Positions 45,386 through 56,683 of a DNA stretch of 64,000 nucleotides are shown piece after piece (within the stretch, counting starts at the first letter, position 1; each line of letters begins with the position of its first letter). Origin of the DNA: Aequorivita iocasae. GTDB lineage: Bacteria > Bacteroidota > Bacteroidia > Flavobacteriales > Flavobacteriaceae. The notes beneath the pieces were generated by a model. The model did no database searches. It was given only the letters and a program-made list of their open reading frames with translations, and was not told the origin of the DNA. Made by a program: the position numbers and the translations under genes. Location of the stretch: contig NZ_CP068439.1 of the NCBI RefSeq assembly GCF_016757735.1, positions 1,984,001 to 2,048,000 of the forward strand. Reading direction: 5' to 3'.

Positions 45386-45442
45386 AATTTCATTAAGCAC
45401 TAATTAATTTATATAAACACAATTTTTTTAAAAACGATAGAA

Positions 45443-45820
45443 ATGGCAGATTTGAAAGATTTCGCAGAACAATTGGTTAACCTAACAGTAAAAGAAGTTA
45501 ATGAGTTAGCTACAATATTAAAAGATGAGTATGGCATCGAGCCTGCTGCTGCAGCTGTTGCTGTTGCTGCTGGTGGTGCTGCTGCTGGTGGAGAAGCCGC
45601 TGAAGAGCAATCAGAATTCACAGTAATGTTGAAGGCTGCTGGCGCATCTAAACTGGCAGTTGTAAAACTAGTTAAGGAATTAACTGGCGCTGGTCTTAAA
45701 GAAGCAAAAGAATTAGTTGATAATGCTCCATCTCCTATTAAAGAAGGTGTAGCTAAAGATGAAGCTGAAGCTTTAAAAGCTCAATTAGAAGAAGCTGGAG
45801 CAGAGGTTGAGCTTAAGTAA
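45443..45820 (+). CDS. rplL: 50S ribosomal protein bL12 (L7/L12)
   Basis: 125 residues. The N-terminal dimerisation helices are followed by an alanine/glycine-rich hinge (residues 32-55), and the C-terminal domain has [27 protein letters not shown]. It recruits translational GTPases. The gene is followed by a strong hairpin before rpoB. Confidence 0.97.
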   Translation: MADLKDFAEQLVNLTVKEVNELATILKDEYGIEPAAAAVAVAAGGAAAGGEAAEEQSEFTVMLKAAGASKLAVVKLVKELTGAGLKEAKELVDNAPSPIKEGVAKDEAEALKAQLEEAGAEVELK

Positions 45821-45843
45821 GCTCCCTACGTTCCAAACCTTAA

Positions 45844-45887
45844 GGTTTAGGTCTTCCCGATAGTTCGGGAAAGACCTAAACCATTTT
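45844..45887 (+). terminator. Attenuator-like hairpin in the rplL-rpoB spacer
   Basis: A long stem: GGTTTAGGTCTTCCCGA (45844-45860) pairs with 45865-45882, with one bulged A and a 4-base loop, followed by ATTTTG. Such a structure between rplL and rpoB often sets the ribosomal-protein to polymerase ratio. Confidence 0.7.
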
Positions 45888-45957
45888 GCGTATATAATGG
45901 TGAATGCCTTTTTATACGATTATTTCATTTTTATTTTAATTAAAATTCCGTCCATAG

Positions 45958-48900
45958 ATGTCAGCAACGCAAACTGAAAGATTGAATTTTTCCTCTGTAA
46001 AAAATAAGCCGGAATATCCCGACTTTTTGGACATTCAGATTAAATCCTTTCAGGATTTTTTCCAGTTGGAAACCAAATCAGAAGAAAGAGGCCAAGAAGG
46101 ATTGTACAAAACCTTTTTGGAAAATTTCCCGATTACCGATACCCGAAACCAATTCGTTTTAGAGTTTTTGGACTATTTCGTAGATCCGCCAAGATATTCC
46201 ATACAGGAGTGTATTGAACGTGGTCTTACCTATAGCGTGCCTTTAAAAGCACGTTTAAAACTGTACTGTACGGACGCCGAGCACGAAGATTTTGAAACCA
46301 TCGTGCAAGATGTTTACTTAGGTACAATCCCGTACATGACCCCTAGCGGAACTTTCTGCATCAACGGGGCCGAGCGTGTAGTTGTTTCGCAACTTCACCG
46401 TTCGCCAGGGGTGTTCTTTGGCCAGTCGTTCCACGCTAATGGAACCAAACTTTACTCTGCCCGTGTAATCCCTTTTAAAGGTTCGTGGATTGAGTTTGCC
46501 ACAGATATCAACAGTGTAATGTACGCGTACATTGACCGTAAGAAAAAGTTACCTGTAACTACACTTTTCCGTGCCATTGGTTTTGAAAGGGATAAGGATA
46601 TTCTTGAAATTTTTGATCTTGCGGAAGAAGTAAAAGCTTCAAAAACAGGACTTAAAAAATATATTGGTCGTAAGCTAGCCGCCCGTGTGCTAAAAACTTG
46701 GCATGAGGATTTCGTAGATGAAGATACTGGCGAGGTTGTTTCCATAGAACGTAACGAGATTATTTTAGACCGTGATACTGTTCTTGAAAAAGAACATATT
46801 GACGAAGTAATTGATTCTGGTTCTAAGACTATATTATTACATAAAGAGGATAATCTTCAGGCAGATTACGCAATTATCCATAACACTTTGCAAAAGGATC
46901 CTACCAACTCAGAAAAAGAAGCGGTAGAACATATTTATAGACAGCTTCGTAACGCTGAACCGCCCGATGAGGAAACAGCTCGTGGCATCATCCACAAACT
47001 TTTCTTCAGCGACCAGAGATATAATCTTGGTGAAGTAGGTCGTTACAGAATGAACAAAAAACTTGGTCTTGATATCGCAATGGATAAGCAAGTGCTTACC
47101 AAAGAAGATATCATTACCATTGTTAAATACTTGATCGAGCTTATCAACTCCAAAGCTGAGATTGATGATATTGACCACCTTAGTAATCGTCGTGTACGTA
47201 CTGTAGGGGAGCAATTATCACAACAGTTTGGTGTTGGTCTTGCCCGTATGGCGCGTACCATACGTGAGCGCATGAACGTTCGTGACAACGAGGTGTTTAC
47301 ACCTATTGATTTGATTAATGCGAAAACACTTTCGTCAGTAATCAATTCATTCTTTGGTACCAACCAGCTTTCTCAGTTTATGGACCAGACCAACCCTCTG
47401 GCAGAGATTACGCACAAGCGTCGTCTTTCAGCACTTGGGCCAGGTGGTCTATCCCGTGAAAGGGCAGGTTTCGAGGTTCGTGACGTTCATTATACACACT
47501 ACGGAAGGCTGTGCCCGATTGAAACCCCGGAAGGACCAAACATTGGTCTTATTTCTTCACTTGCGGTTTATGCCAAAGTGAACAACCTTGGTTTCATAGA
47601 AACTCCATATCGTAAAGTAACGGATGGAAAAATTGACTTGAAGCACGAACCCGTTTATCTTTCTGCTGAAGAAGAGGAAGAAAAACATATTGCACAAGCC
47701 AATATACCATTAACAGATAAGGGTGAAATTGATACAGATAAGGTAATTGCACGTATGGAAGGTGACTTCCCACTTGTGGAACCAACAGTAGTAAATTACG
47801 CCGATGTTGCACCAAACCAGATTGCATCTATTTCTGCATCGTTGATTCCTTTCTTGGAACACGATGATGCTAACCGTGCATTGATGGGGTCAAACATGAT
47901 GCGCCAGGCGGTACCTTTGTTGATTGCAGATTCACCAATCGTTGGAACAGGTCTTGAAAGACAAGTTGCCTCCGATAGCCGTGTATTGATAAATGCTGAA
48001 GGAGATGGTGTGGTTGAATACGTTGATGCAAATGAAATTACCATTAAATACGACCGTACCGAGGAAGAGCGTATGGTAAGTTTTGATAGCGATTCAAAAA
48101 CATATCAATTAATTAAATTTAGAAAAACAAACCAAAGTACTTCCATTAACTTGAAGCCTATTGTTCGCAAAGGCGATAGAGTTAAAAAAGGACAGGTACT
48201 TTGCCAAGGTTATGCTACCGAAAAAGGAGAACTTGCACTGGGACGAAACATGAAAGTCGCTTTCATGCCTTGGAAAGGTTACAATTTTGAGGATGCAATC
48301 GTTATTTCTGAAAAAGTGGTTCGTGAAGATATTTTCACTTCTATCCATATAGATGAATATTCTTTGGAAGTTCGTGATACCAAACTTGGTAACGAGGAAT
48401 TGACAAATGATATTCCCAATGTATCGGAAGAAGCCACAAAAGATTTGGATGAATTCGGTATGATCCGAATTGGAGCCGAGGTAAAACCTGGTGATATCCT
48501 TATCGGAAAAATTACTCCTAAAGGAGAAAGCGATCCAACTCCAGAAGAAAAACTGCTTCGTGCCATTTTTGGTGATAAAGCAGGTGATGTTAAGGATGCT
48601 TCTCTTAAAGCTTCACCGTCTTTGAATGGCGTGGTAATAGACAAGAAATTGTTTGCCCGTGCTGTAAAAGATAAACGTAAGCGAGCGAAAGACAAAGAAG
48701 ATATCGCTGAACTTGAGGCAAAATACGAAGCAAAATTTGTTGCGCTTCAAGATGTATTGGTTGAAAAACTTTTCGCCATTGTAGGTGGAAAAACTGCCCA
48801 AGGTGTAAACAATGACCTTGGCGAAGTAGTATTCCCAAAAGGTAAAAAGTTCACATTAAAAATGCTCCATGCCGTTGACGATTACACCCACTTAACTGGT

Positions 48901-49770
48901 GGTACTTGGACGACCGATGATGAAACCAACGTGTTGGTGGCAGATTTGATGCACAACTATAAAATTAAAGAAAACGACCTTCAAGGTAACTTGCGTCGTG
49001 AGAAGTTTACAATCTCTGTGGGAGATGAGCTTCCTTCCGGAATTTTGAAACTTGCAAAAGTTTACATCGCTAAAAAGCGTAAACTGAAAGTAGGGGACAA
49101 GATGGCGGGACGTCACGGAAACAAAGGTATTGTTGCACGTATTGTACGTGAAGAAGATATGCCTTTCCTTGAAGACGGAACTCCTGTTGATATCGTGTTG
49201 AACCCACTTGGGGTACCATCGCGTATGAACATTGGGCAAATTTATGAAACGGTTCTTGGATGGGCTGGACAAAAATTAGGTCGCAAATATGCAACCCCGA
49301 TTTTTGATGGTGCAACCATTGATCAAATCAATGAATTGACCGATGAAGCTGGAATCCCAAGATTTGGACACACCTATCTATTTGACGGTGGAACCGGTAA
49401 GCGTTTTGATCAACCTGCAACCGTAGGTATAATCTATATGCTGAAACTGGGCCACATGGTAGATGATAAGATGCACGCGCGTTCAATCGGTCCCTACTCA
49501 CTTATTACGCAACAGCCGCTTGGTGGTAAAGCACAATTTGGTGGTCAGCGTTTTGGGGAGATGGAAGTTTGGGCACTCGAAGCATATGGTGCATCCAGCA
49601 CACTTAGGGAAATATTGACTGTTAAATCTGATGATGTTATTGGAAGGGCGAAAACCTACGAGGCAATCGTAAAGGGTGAAACCATGCCAGAACCAGGATT
49701 ACCGGAATCTTTCAACGTACTTATGCACGAATTGAAAGGATTGGGTCTTGACATTAGATTAGAAGAATAA
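45958..49770 (+). CDS. rpoB: DNA-directed RNA polymerase subunit beta
   Basis: 1270 residues, Bacteroidota-length. Recognisable segments: [40 protein letters not shown] (rifampicin pocket), [42 protein letters not shown], and the C-terminal [28 protein letters not shown]. The rifampicin-pocket residues look wild type (SQFMDQ...HKRR...L). It forms the catalytic core with RpoC. Confidence 0.98.
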   Translation: MSATQTERLNFSSVKNKPEYPDFLDIQIKSFQDFFQLETKSEERGQEGLYKTFLENFPITDTRNQFVLEFLDYFVDPPRYSIQECIERGLTYSVPLKARLKLYCTDAEHEDFETIVQDVYLGTIPYMTPSGTFCINGAERVVVSQLHRSPGVFFGQSFHANGTKLYSARVIPFKGSWIEFATDINSVMYAYIDRKKKLPVTTLFRAIGFERDKDILEIFDLAEEVKASKTGLKKYIGRKLAARVLKTWHEDFVDEDTGEVVSIERNEIILDRDTVLEKEHIDEVIDSGSKTILLHKEDNLQADYAIIHNTLQKDPTNSEKEAVEHIYRQLRNAEPPDEETARGIIHKLFFSDQRYNLGEVGRYRMNKKLGLDIAMDKQVLTKEDIITIVKYLIELINSKAEIDDIDHLSNRRVRTVGEQLSQQFGVGLARMARTIRERMNVRDNEVFTPIDLINAKTLSSVINSFFGTNQLSQFMDQTNPLAEITHKRRLSALGPGGLSRERAGFEVRDVHYTHYGRLCPIETPEGPNIGLISSLAVYAKVNNLGFIETPYRKVTDGKIDLKHEPVYLSAEEEEEKHIAQANIPLTDKGEIDTDKVIARMEGDFPLVEPTVVNYADVAPNQIASISASLIPFLEHDDANRALMGSNMMRQAVPLLIADSPIVGTGLERQVASDSRVLINAEGDGVVEYVDANEITIKYDRTEEERMVSFDSDSKTYQLIKFRKTNQSTSINLKPIVRKGDRVKKGQVLCQGYATEKGELALGRNMKVAFMPWKGYNFEDAIVISEKVVREDIFTSIHIDEYSLEVRDTKLGNEELTNDIPNVSEEATKDLDEFGMIRIGAEVKPGDILIGKITPKGESDPTPEEKLLRAIFGDKAGDVKDASLKASPSLNGVVIDKKLFARAVKDKRKRAKDKEDIAELEAKYEAKFVALQDVLVEKLFAIVGGKTAQGVNNDLGEVVFPKGKKFTLKMLHAVDDYTHLTGGTWTTDDETNVLVADLMHNYKIKENDLQGNLRREKFTISVGDELPSGILKLAKVYIAKKRKLKVGDKMAGRHGNKGIVARIVREEDMPFLEDGTPVDIVLNPLGVPSRMNIGQIYETVLGWAGQKLGRKYATPIFDGATIDQINELTDEAGIPRFGHTYLFDGGTGKRFDQPATVGIIYMLKLGHMVDDKMHARSIGPYSLITQQPLGGKAQFGGQRFGEMEVWALEAYGASSTLREILTVKSDDVIGRAKTYEAIVKGETMPEPGLPESFNVLMHELKGLGLDIRLEE

Positions 49771-49776
49771 ATTGAA

Positions 49777-49796
49777 ACCCCTGCTAATGCAGGGGT
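49777..49796 (+). other. Small hairpin between rpoB and rpoC
   Basis: ACCCCTGC/GCAGGGGT with a TAAT loop, 6 bp after the rpoB stop, without a T-tract. It is more likely an RNA-stability or processing element than a terminator. Confidence 0.6.
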
Positions 49797-49860
49797 CTCA
49801 AAAATTCTTACCGAAACCATTTAAATGGTTTCAAAAACAACAACAAAGTTTATTTAAATC

Positions 49861-52800
49861 ATGATGAACAGAAATAAAGAAAACACAGTACAGAAATTCG
49901 ACAAGATTTCTATTGGTTTGGCTTCTCCTGAATCCATTTTGGCGGAATCACGCGGCGAAGTTCTAAAACCCGAAACAATCAACTACCGTACGCACAAGCC
50001 AGAGCGTGACGGTCTTTTCTGTGAGCGCATTTTCGGTCCGGTAAAGGATTACGAATGTGCCTGTGGTAAATATAAAAGAATACGCTACAAAGGTATTGTT
50101 TGCGACCGTTGTGGTGTGGAAGTAACGGAGAAGAAAGTACGTCGTGACCGTGTGGGGCATATCAATTTGGTGGTTCCCGTGGCGCACATTTGGTACTTCC
50201 GAAGCCTTCCGAACAAAATTGGTTACCTTCTTGGGTTGCCTTCCAAGAAATTGGATATGATCATTTACTACGAGCGTTATGTAGTAATTCAGCCAGGTAT
50301 TGCAAAATACGAAGGTGGTGAAGCCGTTAAGAAAATGGATTTCCTTACTGAAGAGGAATACATTGCAATCCTTGACACACTTCCGCAGGAGAACCAATAT
50401 TTGGAAGAAAGCGATCCAAACAAATTTATCGCGAAAATGGGAGCGGAGTGCTTGATCGATCTTTTACAAAGAATCGATTTGAACACACTTTCGTACAACC
50501 TTCGCCATAAAGCAAACAACGAAACTTCAAAACAACGTAAAACCGAAGCGCTGAAACGTCTTCAAGTTGTGGAAGCACTTCGTGATGCAAACAAAAACCG
50601 CGAGAACAAGGCCGAATGGATGATTATGAAAGTAATCCCGGTAATTCCGCCAGAATTACGTCCATTGGTGCCACTTGATGGTGGTCGTTTCGCAACATCA
50701 GATTTGAACGATCTTTACCGAAGAGTAATCATTCGTAACAACCGTTTGAAGCGATTGATGGAGATTAAAGCTCCAGAAGTTATTCTTCGTAACGAAAAAC
50801 GTATGCTTCAAGAATCGGTAGATTCATTGTTTGACAATACACGTAAATCTTCCGCGGTAAAAACTGACAGCAACCGTCCGTTGAAATCCCTTTCAGATTC
50901 ATTGAAAGGAAAACAAGGTCGTTTCCGTCAAAACTTGCTTGGTAAGCGTGTGGATTATTCGGCACGTTCGGTAATCGTCGTTGGACCAGAATTGAAATTG
51001 TTCGAGTGCGGTCTTCCAAAAGATATGGCTGCCGAGCTTTACAAACCTTTCGTAATCCGTAAATTGATTGAGCGAGGGATTGTAAAAACAGTAAAATCTG
51101 CAAAGAAAATTATAGATAAAAAAGAGCCGGTAGTTTGGGATATTCTTGAAAATGTTTTGAAAGGACACCCAGTATTGCTAAACCGTGCTCCAACGCTTCA
51201 CCGTTTGGGAATCCAAGCGTTCCAGCCTAAATTGATTGAAGGCAAGGCAATCCAGCTGCACCCATTGGTATGTACCGCATTCAACGCGGATTTCGATGGT
51301 GACCAGATGGCGGTACACCTTCCACTTGGGCCAGAGGCTATTTTGGAAGCCCAGTTGTTGATGCTCGCTTCGCATAACATTTTGAACCCTGCGAACGGAT
51401 CTCCGGTTGCGGTTCCTTCACAGGATATGGTTTTGGGTCTTTATTATATGACCAAACTGAAAAAGACCATGGGCGATGTGGTGGTTAAAGGAGAAGGACT
51501 TACTTTTTATTCTGCCGAAGAAGCTATTATTGCCTACAACGAAGGGCAAGTAGATTTGAATGCCGAAATAAAAATACGTACCAAGGATTTCAACGAAAAT
51601 GGTGAATTGGTAAAACAAATCATCACCACAACTTTGGGAAGAGTAATCTTCAACGAGCAAGTTCCCGAAGAAGCTGGTTTCATTAATGAGGTATTGACGA
51701 AAAAATCACTTCGTGATATTATCGGAAGGATTTTGAAAGTAACTTCAGTTCCCGTTACTTCAGCTTTCCTTGATGAAATTAAAACCCTTGGCTATAAATT
51801 CGCCTTTGAGGGTGGATTGTCTTTCAGCCTGGGTGATATTATCATTCCTGCCGAAAAACAAAGTATGATTGATAGTGCCAACGAACAAGTAGATGGCATT
51901 ATCAACAGCTACAACATGGGTCTAATTACCAACAACGAACGTTACAACCAGGTAATTGATATTTGGACCGCAACCAACGCTGAACTTACCGAGCTTTCTA
52001 TGAAGCGTATTCGTGAAGATCAGCAAGGTTTCAACTCTGTGTATATGATGCTTGACTCTGGTGCGAGGGGTTCCAAGGAACAAATTCGCCAGCTTACAGG
52101 TATGCGTGGATTGATGGCGAAACCAAAAAAATCAAACTCCGGTGGAGGCGAGATTATTGAGAACCCGATTCTTTCCAACTTTAAGGAAGGTCTATCAATT
52201 CTTGAGTACTTTATCTCTACCCACGGTGCGCGTAAAGGTCTTGCGGATACCGCTCTTAAAACAGCGGATGCAGGTTACCTAACCCGTCGTTTGGTGGATG
52301 TTTCACAAGATGTTATCATCAATATTGAAGATTGTGGCACCCTTCGTGGAATCGAGGTTTCACCATTGAAAAAGAACGAAGAAGTTGTAGAAACTTTGGG
52401 AGATAGAATTGTTGGGCGTACCGCGCTTAATGATATCGTAAACCCATTGACCAAGGAATTATTGGTTGCCTCCGGCGATCACATTTCTGAGGAAATAGCA
52501 GAAGCCATTGAAAAATCGCCCTTGGAAAGTGTGGAAGTTCGTTCCGCCCTAACTTGTGAGGCAAAACAAGGAATCTGTTCACAGTGTTACGGTCGTAACC
52601 TTGCAACCAATAAAATGGTTCAGCGTGGTGAAGCAGTAGGTGTTGTGGCCGCACAATCCATCGGGGAGCCCGGTACACAGCTTACGCTACGTACCTTCCA
52701 CGTGGGTGGTATCGCGGGTAACATTTCCGAAGAAAATAAATTGGTCGTTAGATTTGACGGAAAAGCTGAGATCGAAGATCTTAAAACCGTTAAAGGTGAA

Positions 52801-54162
52801 GACAACCAAGGAAAAACGGTAGATATCGTTATTTCCCGTACTTCTGAAATTAAACTTGTTGACAAGAAAACAGGAATTACACTCAGCACCAACAACATTC
52901 CTTACGGTTCCACACTGTATGTGAAAGATGGCGATAGCCTAAATGCCGGTGATGTTGTGTGTTCTTGGGATCCATATAACGGGGTAATTATTTCTGAATT
53001 TGCTGGAAAGATCAAATACGAAAACATTGTTCAAGGTTTGACCTATCAGGTTGAAATCGATGAACAAACCGGTTTCCAAGAAAAGGTAATTACAGAATCT
53101 AGAGATAAAAAACGTATCCCGACCCTGCAGATTTTAGGGAAGAAAGACGAAATTATCCGAAGCTATAACCTGCCGGTTGGTGCCCACTTGATGGTGGACG
53201 ATGGCGACAAGATCAAGATTGGTAAAGTACTGGTGAAAATTCCACGTAAGTCTGCGAAAGCGGGTGATATTACTGGAGGTCTTCCACGTGTTACCGAACT
53301 TTTTGAAGCGCGTAATCCTTCCAACCCAGCGGTTGTTAGCGAGATTGACGGGGTAGTTTCCTTCGGAAAAATTAAGCGTGGTAACCGCGAGATTATCGTC
53401 GAGTCCAAATTGGGCGAACTGAAAAAGTATTTGGTAAAACTATCAAACCAAATTCTTGTTCAGGAAAACGATTACGTTCGTGCAGGTATGCCACTTTCCG
53501 ATGGTTCCATTACGCCAGAGGATATCCTTCGCATTAAAGGCCCTTCAGCAGTACAACAATATCTTGTGAACGAAGTTCAGGAGGTTTACCGTCTGCAAGG
53601 GGTGAAAATTAACGACAAGCACTTCGAGGTGGTTGTTCGCCAAATGATGCGCAAGGTACAGATCCAGGATCCGGGAGATACAACTTTCCTTGAAGATCAA
53701 TTGGCTCATAAAGATGATTTCATTGAAGAAAACGATAAGATTTTTGGAATGAAGGTGGTAACAAACGCCGGTGATTCCGAAAACTTGAAGGAAGGACAAA
53801 TCCTTACTTCACGTGAACTTCGCGATGAAAACTCTTTATTGAGAAGAAATGACAAAGTGCTTGCAGAAGCGCGCGATGCGGTTCCTGCAACGGCAACTCC
53901 GGTACTTCAAGGTATCACCAGAGCGTCGTTACAGACCAAGTCATTCATCTCTGCAGCTTCATTCCAGGAAACCACCAAAGTACTTAACGAAGCGGCTGTT
54001 GCCGGTAAAGTAGATACTTTGGAAGGCTTGAAAGAGAACGTAATTGTAGGACATAAAATACCAGCCGGAACCGGTATGCGTAGATATGATACTATAATTG
54101 TAGGCTCTAAACAAGAGCTTGAGGAAATGAACCGCGTAAAGCAAGAAGTAAATTATAATTAA
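49861..54162 (+). CDS. rpoC: DNA-directed RNA polymerase subunit beta prime
   Basis: 1433 residues. The zinc-binding [23 protein letters not shown] lies near residue 60; [15 protein letters not shown] carries the catalytic Mg-binding Asp triad; the second zinc site includes the [13 protein letters not shown] cluster. The C-terminus ends [20 protein letters not shown]. The start may be the first or the second ATG of ATGATG. A strong terminator follows. Confidence 0.98.
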   Translation: MMNRNKENTVQKFDKISIGLASPESILAESRGEVLKPETINYRTHKPERDGLFCERIFGPVKDYECACGKYKRIRYKGIVCDRCGVEVTEKKVRRDRVGHINLVVPVAHIWYFRSLPNKIGYLLGLPSKKLDMIIYYERYVVIQPGIAKYEGGEAVKKMDFLTEEEYIAILDTLPQENQYLEESDPNKFIAKMGAECLIDLLQRIDLNTLSYNLRHKANNETSKQRKTEALKRLQVVEALRDANKNRENKAEWMIMKVIPVIPPELRPLVPLDGGRFATSDLNDLYRRVIIRNNRLKRLMEIKAPEVILRNEKRMLQESVDSLFDNTRKSSAVKTDSNRPLKSLSDSLKGKQGRFRQNLLGKRVDYSARSVIVVGPELKLFECGLPKDMAAELYKPFVIRKLIERGIVKTVKSAKKIIDKKEPVVWDILENVLKGHPVLLNRAPTLHRLGIQAFQPKLIEGKAIQLHPLVCTAFNADFDGDQMAVHLPLGPEAILEAQLLMLASHNILNPANGSPVAVPSQDMVLGLYYMTKLKKTMGDVVVKGEGLTFYSAEEAIIAYNEGQVDLNAEIKIRTKDFNENGELVKQIITTTLGRVIFNEQVPEEAGFINEVLTKKSLRDIIGRILKVTSVPVTSAFLDEIKTLGYKFAFEGGLSFSLGDIIIPAEKQSMIDSANEQVDGIINSYNMGLITNNERYNQVIDIWTATNAELTELSMKRIREDQQGFNSVYMMLDSGARGSKEQIRQLTGMRGLMAKPKKSNSGGGEIIENPILSNFKEGLSILEYFISTHGARKGLADTALKTADAGYLTRRLVDVSQDVIINIEDCGTLRGIEVSPLKKNEEVVETLGDRIVGRTALNDIVNPLTKELLVASGDHISEEIAEAIEKSPLESVEVRSALTCEAKQGICSQCYGRNLATNKMVQRGEAVGVVAAQSIGEPGTQLTLRTFHVGGIAGNISEENKLVVRFDGKAEIEDLKTVKGEDNQGKTVDIVISRTSEIKLVDKKTGITLSTNNIPYGSTLYVKDGDSLNAGDVVCSWDPYNGVIISEFAGKIKYENIVQGLTYQVEIDEQTGFQEKVITESRDKKRIPTLQILGKKDEIIRSYNLPVGAHLMVDDGDKIKIGKVLVKIPRKSAKAGDITGGLPRVTELFEARNPSNPAVVSEIDGVVSFGKIKRGNREIIVESKLGELKKYLVKLSNQILVQENDYVRAGMPLSDGSITPEDILRIKGPSAVQQYLVNEVQEVYRLQGVKINDKHFEVVVRQMMRKVQIQDPGDTTFLEDQLAHKDDFIEENDKIFGMKVVTNAGDSENLKEGQILTSRELRDENSLLRRNDKVLAEARDAVPATATPVLQGITRASLQTKSFISAASFQETTKVLNEAAVAGKVDTLEGLKENVIVGHKIPAGTGMRRYDTIIVGSKQELEEMNRVKQEVNYN

Positions 54163-54168
54163 TACTGA

Positions 54169-54206
54169 AAAAGGTGCGTTTTGAGAAACGCACCTTTTCT
54201 TTTTAT
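54169..54206 (+). terminator. Rho-independent terminator after rpoC
   Basis: A 13-bp perfect stem (AAAAGGTGCGTTT / AAACGCACCTTTT, 4-base loop) followed by CTTTTTAT. Confidence 0.88.
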
Positions 54207-54215
54207 AAAAAACAC

Positions 54216-54536
54216 ATGGCAGATCAAAAGAAAGAACAGCCCAAGCAAGGGCAGATAAATATAGAATTGGATGAAAGTGTTGCGCAGGGAATTTATAGTA
54301 ACCTGGCAATTATCAATCATTCCGTTTCTGAATTTGTGGTTGATTTTGTTACCATAATGCCAGGAATCCCAAAAAGTAAAGTGAAGTCGAGAATTATCTT
54401 GACGCCACAGCACGCAAAAAGATTCCTAAAGGCATTGAACGACAATGTAAAAAGATTTGAGAACGCCCACGGCGAAATAAAGGATTACGAGCAACCGCCC
54501 ATTCCTTTAAACTTCGGCCCGACCGGCGAAGCATAA
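54216..54536 (+). CDS. DUF3467 family protein
   Basis: 106 residues from the ATG at 54216; an earlier in-frame start would translate the rpoC terminator. INIELDESVAQGIYSNLAIINHSVSEFVVDFVTIMPG and KSRIILTPQHAKRFLKALNDNVKRFE are the DUF3467 features. Proteins of this family are small, soluble and common after rpoC in Bacteroidota. Function unknown. Confidence 0.88.
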   Translation: MADQKKEQPKQGQINIELDESVAQGIYSNLAIINHSVSEFVVDFVTIMPGIPKSKVKSRIILTPQHAKRFLKALNDNVKRFENAHGEIKDYEQPPIPLNFGPTGEA

Positions 54537-54540
54537 TAAA

Positions 54541-54570
54541 AAATCCAGCTTTTTGAGCTGGATTTTTTTT
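54541..54570 (+). terminator. Rho-independent terminator after the DUF3467 gene
   Basis: The stem AAATCCAGCT / AGCTGGATTT with a 5-base loop is followed by a T-tract. Confidence 0.85.
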
Positions 54571-54574
54571 ATTT

Positions 54575-54595
54575 AGTTATAAGTTATGGGTTTTT
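54575..54595. repeat. Short heptad-like trio
   Basis: AGTTATA, AGTTATG, GGTTTTT immediately after the DUF3467 terminator. The same AGTT theme appears in the tRNA spacer, but three units are weak evidence alone. Confidence 0.3.
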
Positions 54596-54609
54596 TGCCT
54601 AAAGCCTTT

Positions 54610-56208
54610 TTATTTTGTCTTTTCAAATTCACTCACAAAATGCAATTTCACATTCGGATATTTTGATTGCGTCATCTGCAGCGTAAATGCTGAATCTGCG
54701 AAAAACACCAATTGGCCGCGCTTGTCCTTCGCCAAAAACTTCGCTTTAACCCTTTTAAAATCTGCAAATTCCTCGCTTTTTGGATCTTTTGCTTCTACCC
54801 AACAGGCTTTGTGCACGTTTAGATTTTCATAGCTGCATTTTGCGCCATATTCGTGTTCCAAACGATATTGAATTACTTCAAACTGAAGTGCGCCCACGGT
54901 TCCTATTACTTTCCTGCCATTCAATTCCAAAGTGAAAAGTTGCGCCACACCTTCATCCATCAATTGGTCAATGCCTTTTTCAAGCTGTTTGCTCTTCATT
55001 GGGTCTGCGTTGTTGATGTATTTAAAGTGTTCCGGTGAAAAGCTGGGGATGCCTTTATATCGCATTTCCTCGCCTTCAGTCAACGTATCGCCAATCTTAA
55101 AATTTCCTGTGTCGTGAAGCCCGACAATATCGCCGGGATAGGAAATATCAACAATTTGTTTTTTTTCAGCAAAAAATGCATTTGGGCTACTGAACTTTAA
55201 TTTTTTGCCATTTCGAACGTGCAAATACGGTGAATTTCTTTCAAAAGTACCCGAAACAATTTTCACGAAAGCCAAACGGTCGCGGTGCTTCGGGTCCATA
55301 TTTGCGTGAATTTTAAATACGAAGCCCGAAAATTCCTTTTCGTCCGGTTTCACCAAACGCGTGTCGCTTTCTTTTGGGCGCGGGGTAGGGGCAATCTCTA
55401 CGAAACAATCCAACAATTCACGCACGCCAAAATTATTCAAAGCCGAACCAAAAAAAACGGGTTGAAGTTTCCCTTCCAAATATTCCTCACGGTCAAAATC
55501 TGGATAGACCTCATAAACCAATTCCAGTTCATCGCGAAGGGTTTTTGCTGGTTTTTCGCCAATAAGCTTTTCAAGTTGTGGGCTTTGAACATCTTCAATT
55601 TCAATGGTTTCCTCAATATTTTTTCTGCTATCGCCACTAAAAAGATTTATATTCTTTTCCCAAATATTATAAATTCCTTTAAAGTCATATCCCATTCCGA
55701 TGGGGAAGCTTAGAGGTGTTACGCGTAGGTTCAGTTTTTGTTCAATCTCGTCGAGCAATTCAAAAGCATCCTTTCCTTCGCGGTCCATTTTATTGATGAA
55801 AACAATCATCGGGATATTGCGCATTCGGCATACTTCAACAAGTTTCTCGGTTTGTTCCTCAACTCCTTTTGCCACGTCAATTACCACAATTACGCTATCA
55901 ACGGCAGTCAATGTTCTAAAAGTATCCTCGGCAAAATCCTTGTGGCCGGGCGTATCAAGAATGTTGATTTTTATGCCTTCGTATTCAAAAGCCAACACGG
56001 ATGTTGCCACGGATATTCCACGCTGGCGCTCTATTTCCATAAAATCGCTGGTAGCGCCTTTTTTTATTTTGTTGCTTTTTACCGCGCCCGCTTCCTGGAT
56101 GGCTCCACCAAAAAGAAGTAGTTTCTCCGTTAAAGTAGTTTTTCCCGCATCGGGGTGGCTAATGATACCGAAAGTTCTTCGGCGTTTTATTTCTTTTTGT
56201 AGGGACAT
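54610..56208 (-). CDS. prfC: Peptide chain release factor 3
   Basis: 532 residues. GTPase motifs are intact: G1 ISHPDAGKTTLTEKL, G2 QRGISVATS, G3 DTPGHKDF and G4 INKMDRE. Later domains include FGSALNNFGV and GTVGALQFEVIQYRLEHEYGAKC, typical of RF3. It recycles RF1/RF2 from the ribosome after peptide release. It is convergent with the DUF3467 gene. Confidence 0.95.
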   Translation of the reverse strand: MSLQKEIKRRRTFGIISHPDAGKTTLTEKLLLFGGAIQEAGAVKSNKIKKGATSDFMEIERQRGISVATSVLAFEYEGIKINILDTPGHKDFAEDTFRTLTAVDSVIVVIDVAKGVEEQTEKLVEVCRMRNIPMIVFINKMDREGKDAFELLDEIEQKLNLRVTPLSFPIGMGYDFKGIYNIWEKNINLFSGDSRKNIEETIEIEDVQSPQLEKLIGEKPAKTLRDELELVYEVYPDFDREEYLEGKLQPVFFGSALNNFGVRELLDCFVEIAPTPRPKESDTRLVKPDEKEFSGFVFKIHANMDPKHRDRLAFVKIVSGTFERNSPYLHVRNGKKLKFSSPNAFFAEKKQIVDISYPGDIVGLHDTGNFKIGDTLTEGEEMRYKGIPSFSPEHFKYINNADPMKSKQLEKGIDQLMDEGVAQLFTLELNGRKVIGTVGALQFEVIQYRLEHEYGAKCSYENLNVHKACWVEAKDPKSEEFADFKRVKAKFLAKDKRGQLVFFADSAFTLQMTQSKYPNVKLHFVSEFEKTK

Positions 56209-56229
56209 TTTTTTAATCTAAATTGGTTG

Positions 56230-56237
56230 CAAAGATA
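56230..56237 (-). promoter_or_regulatory. -7 promoter element TATCTTTG of prfC
   Basis: An exact TAnnTTTG on the minus strand, 21 bp upstream of the prfC start. Confidence 0.65.
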
Positions 56238-56605
56238 AAATTTGTAAGTATAGAATTGGCCTCTTGACTAATATAATTAATCAATCTTTATATCTGTTTT
56301 TGCGATAAATCTATAATTTTTCCTACGGTTTTTTTCTTGTTAGTTTTTGTTTTATGTACAGTCAATATTCTAAATATCGGGGTCGCTTTTTATGATAAAT
56401 AAAGAAACAAAAGGTTAGAACGCTGTTTTTTTCCTACCTATAGATATCTCAAAAGCCTTATATTCAGCATATATACGTACTAACACGTATGTCTTTTTCC
56501 TACAAAATTCCTTTCATTTTTTATCAATTTAGGTCGTTTGCCGACTATTTTTTACATTTTAGCTAATACTTGTTTGTCAGTAATTTTTAACAGTTTTTAC
56601 ACTGT

Positions 56606-56613
56606 ATATTTGA
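56606..56613 (+). promoter_or_regulatory. -7 promoter element TATATTTG of the giant repeat gene
   Basis: An exact TAnnTTTG 70 bp before the ATG at 56684, leaving a leader of about 65 bases. Confidence 0.6.
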
Positions 56614-56683
56614 CCATTAATTGAGGTGAAATGTTCAATTATTGCATTATCAAAAGATATCGGTATAAATAAAATTCTAACTT

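Larger units (their letters stand above)
56209..56683. other. AT-rich divergent spacer between prfC and the giant repeat gene
   Basis: 475 bp without a gene. It contains the prfC promoter (56230-56237), the TATATTTG element (56606-56613) for the giant gene, and the inverted repeat ATACGT/ACGTAT (56473-56478, 56485-56490), which could be an operator. No other structure was seen. Confidence 0.6.

Noticed and set aside
46452-49315. Several minus-strand frames of 80-138 codons opposite rpoB
   Set aside because: Shadows of a highly biased coding sequence; none has a signature or promoter.
54174-54215. Upstream start for the DUF3467 protein
   Set aside because: The extension reads through the rpoC terminator stem.
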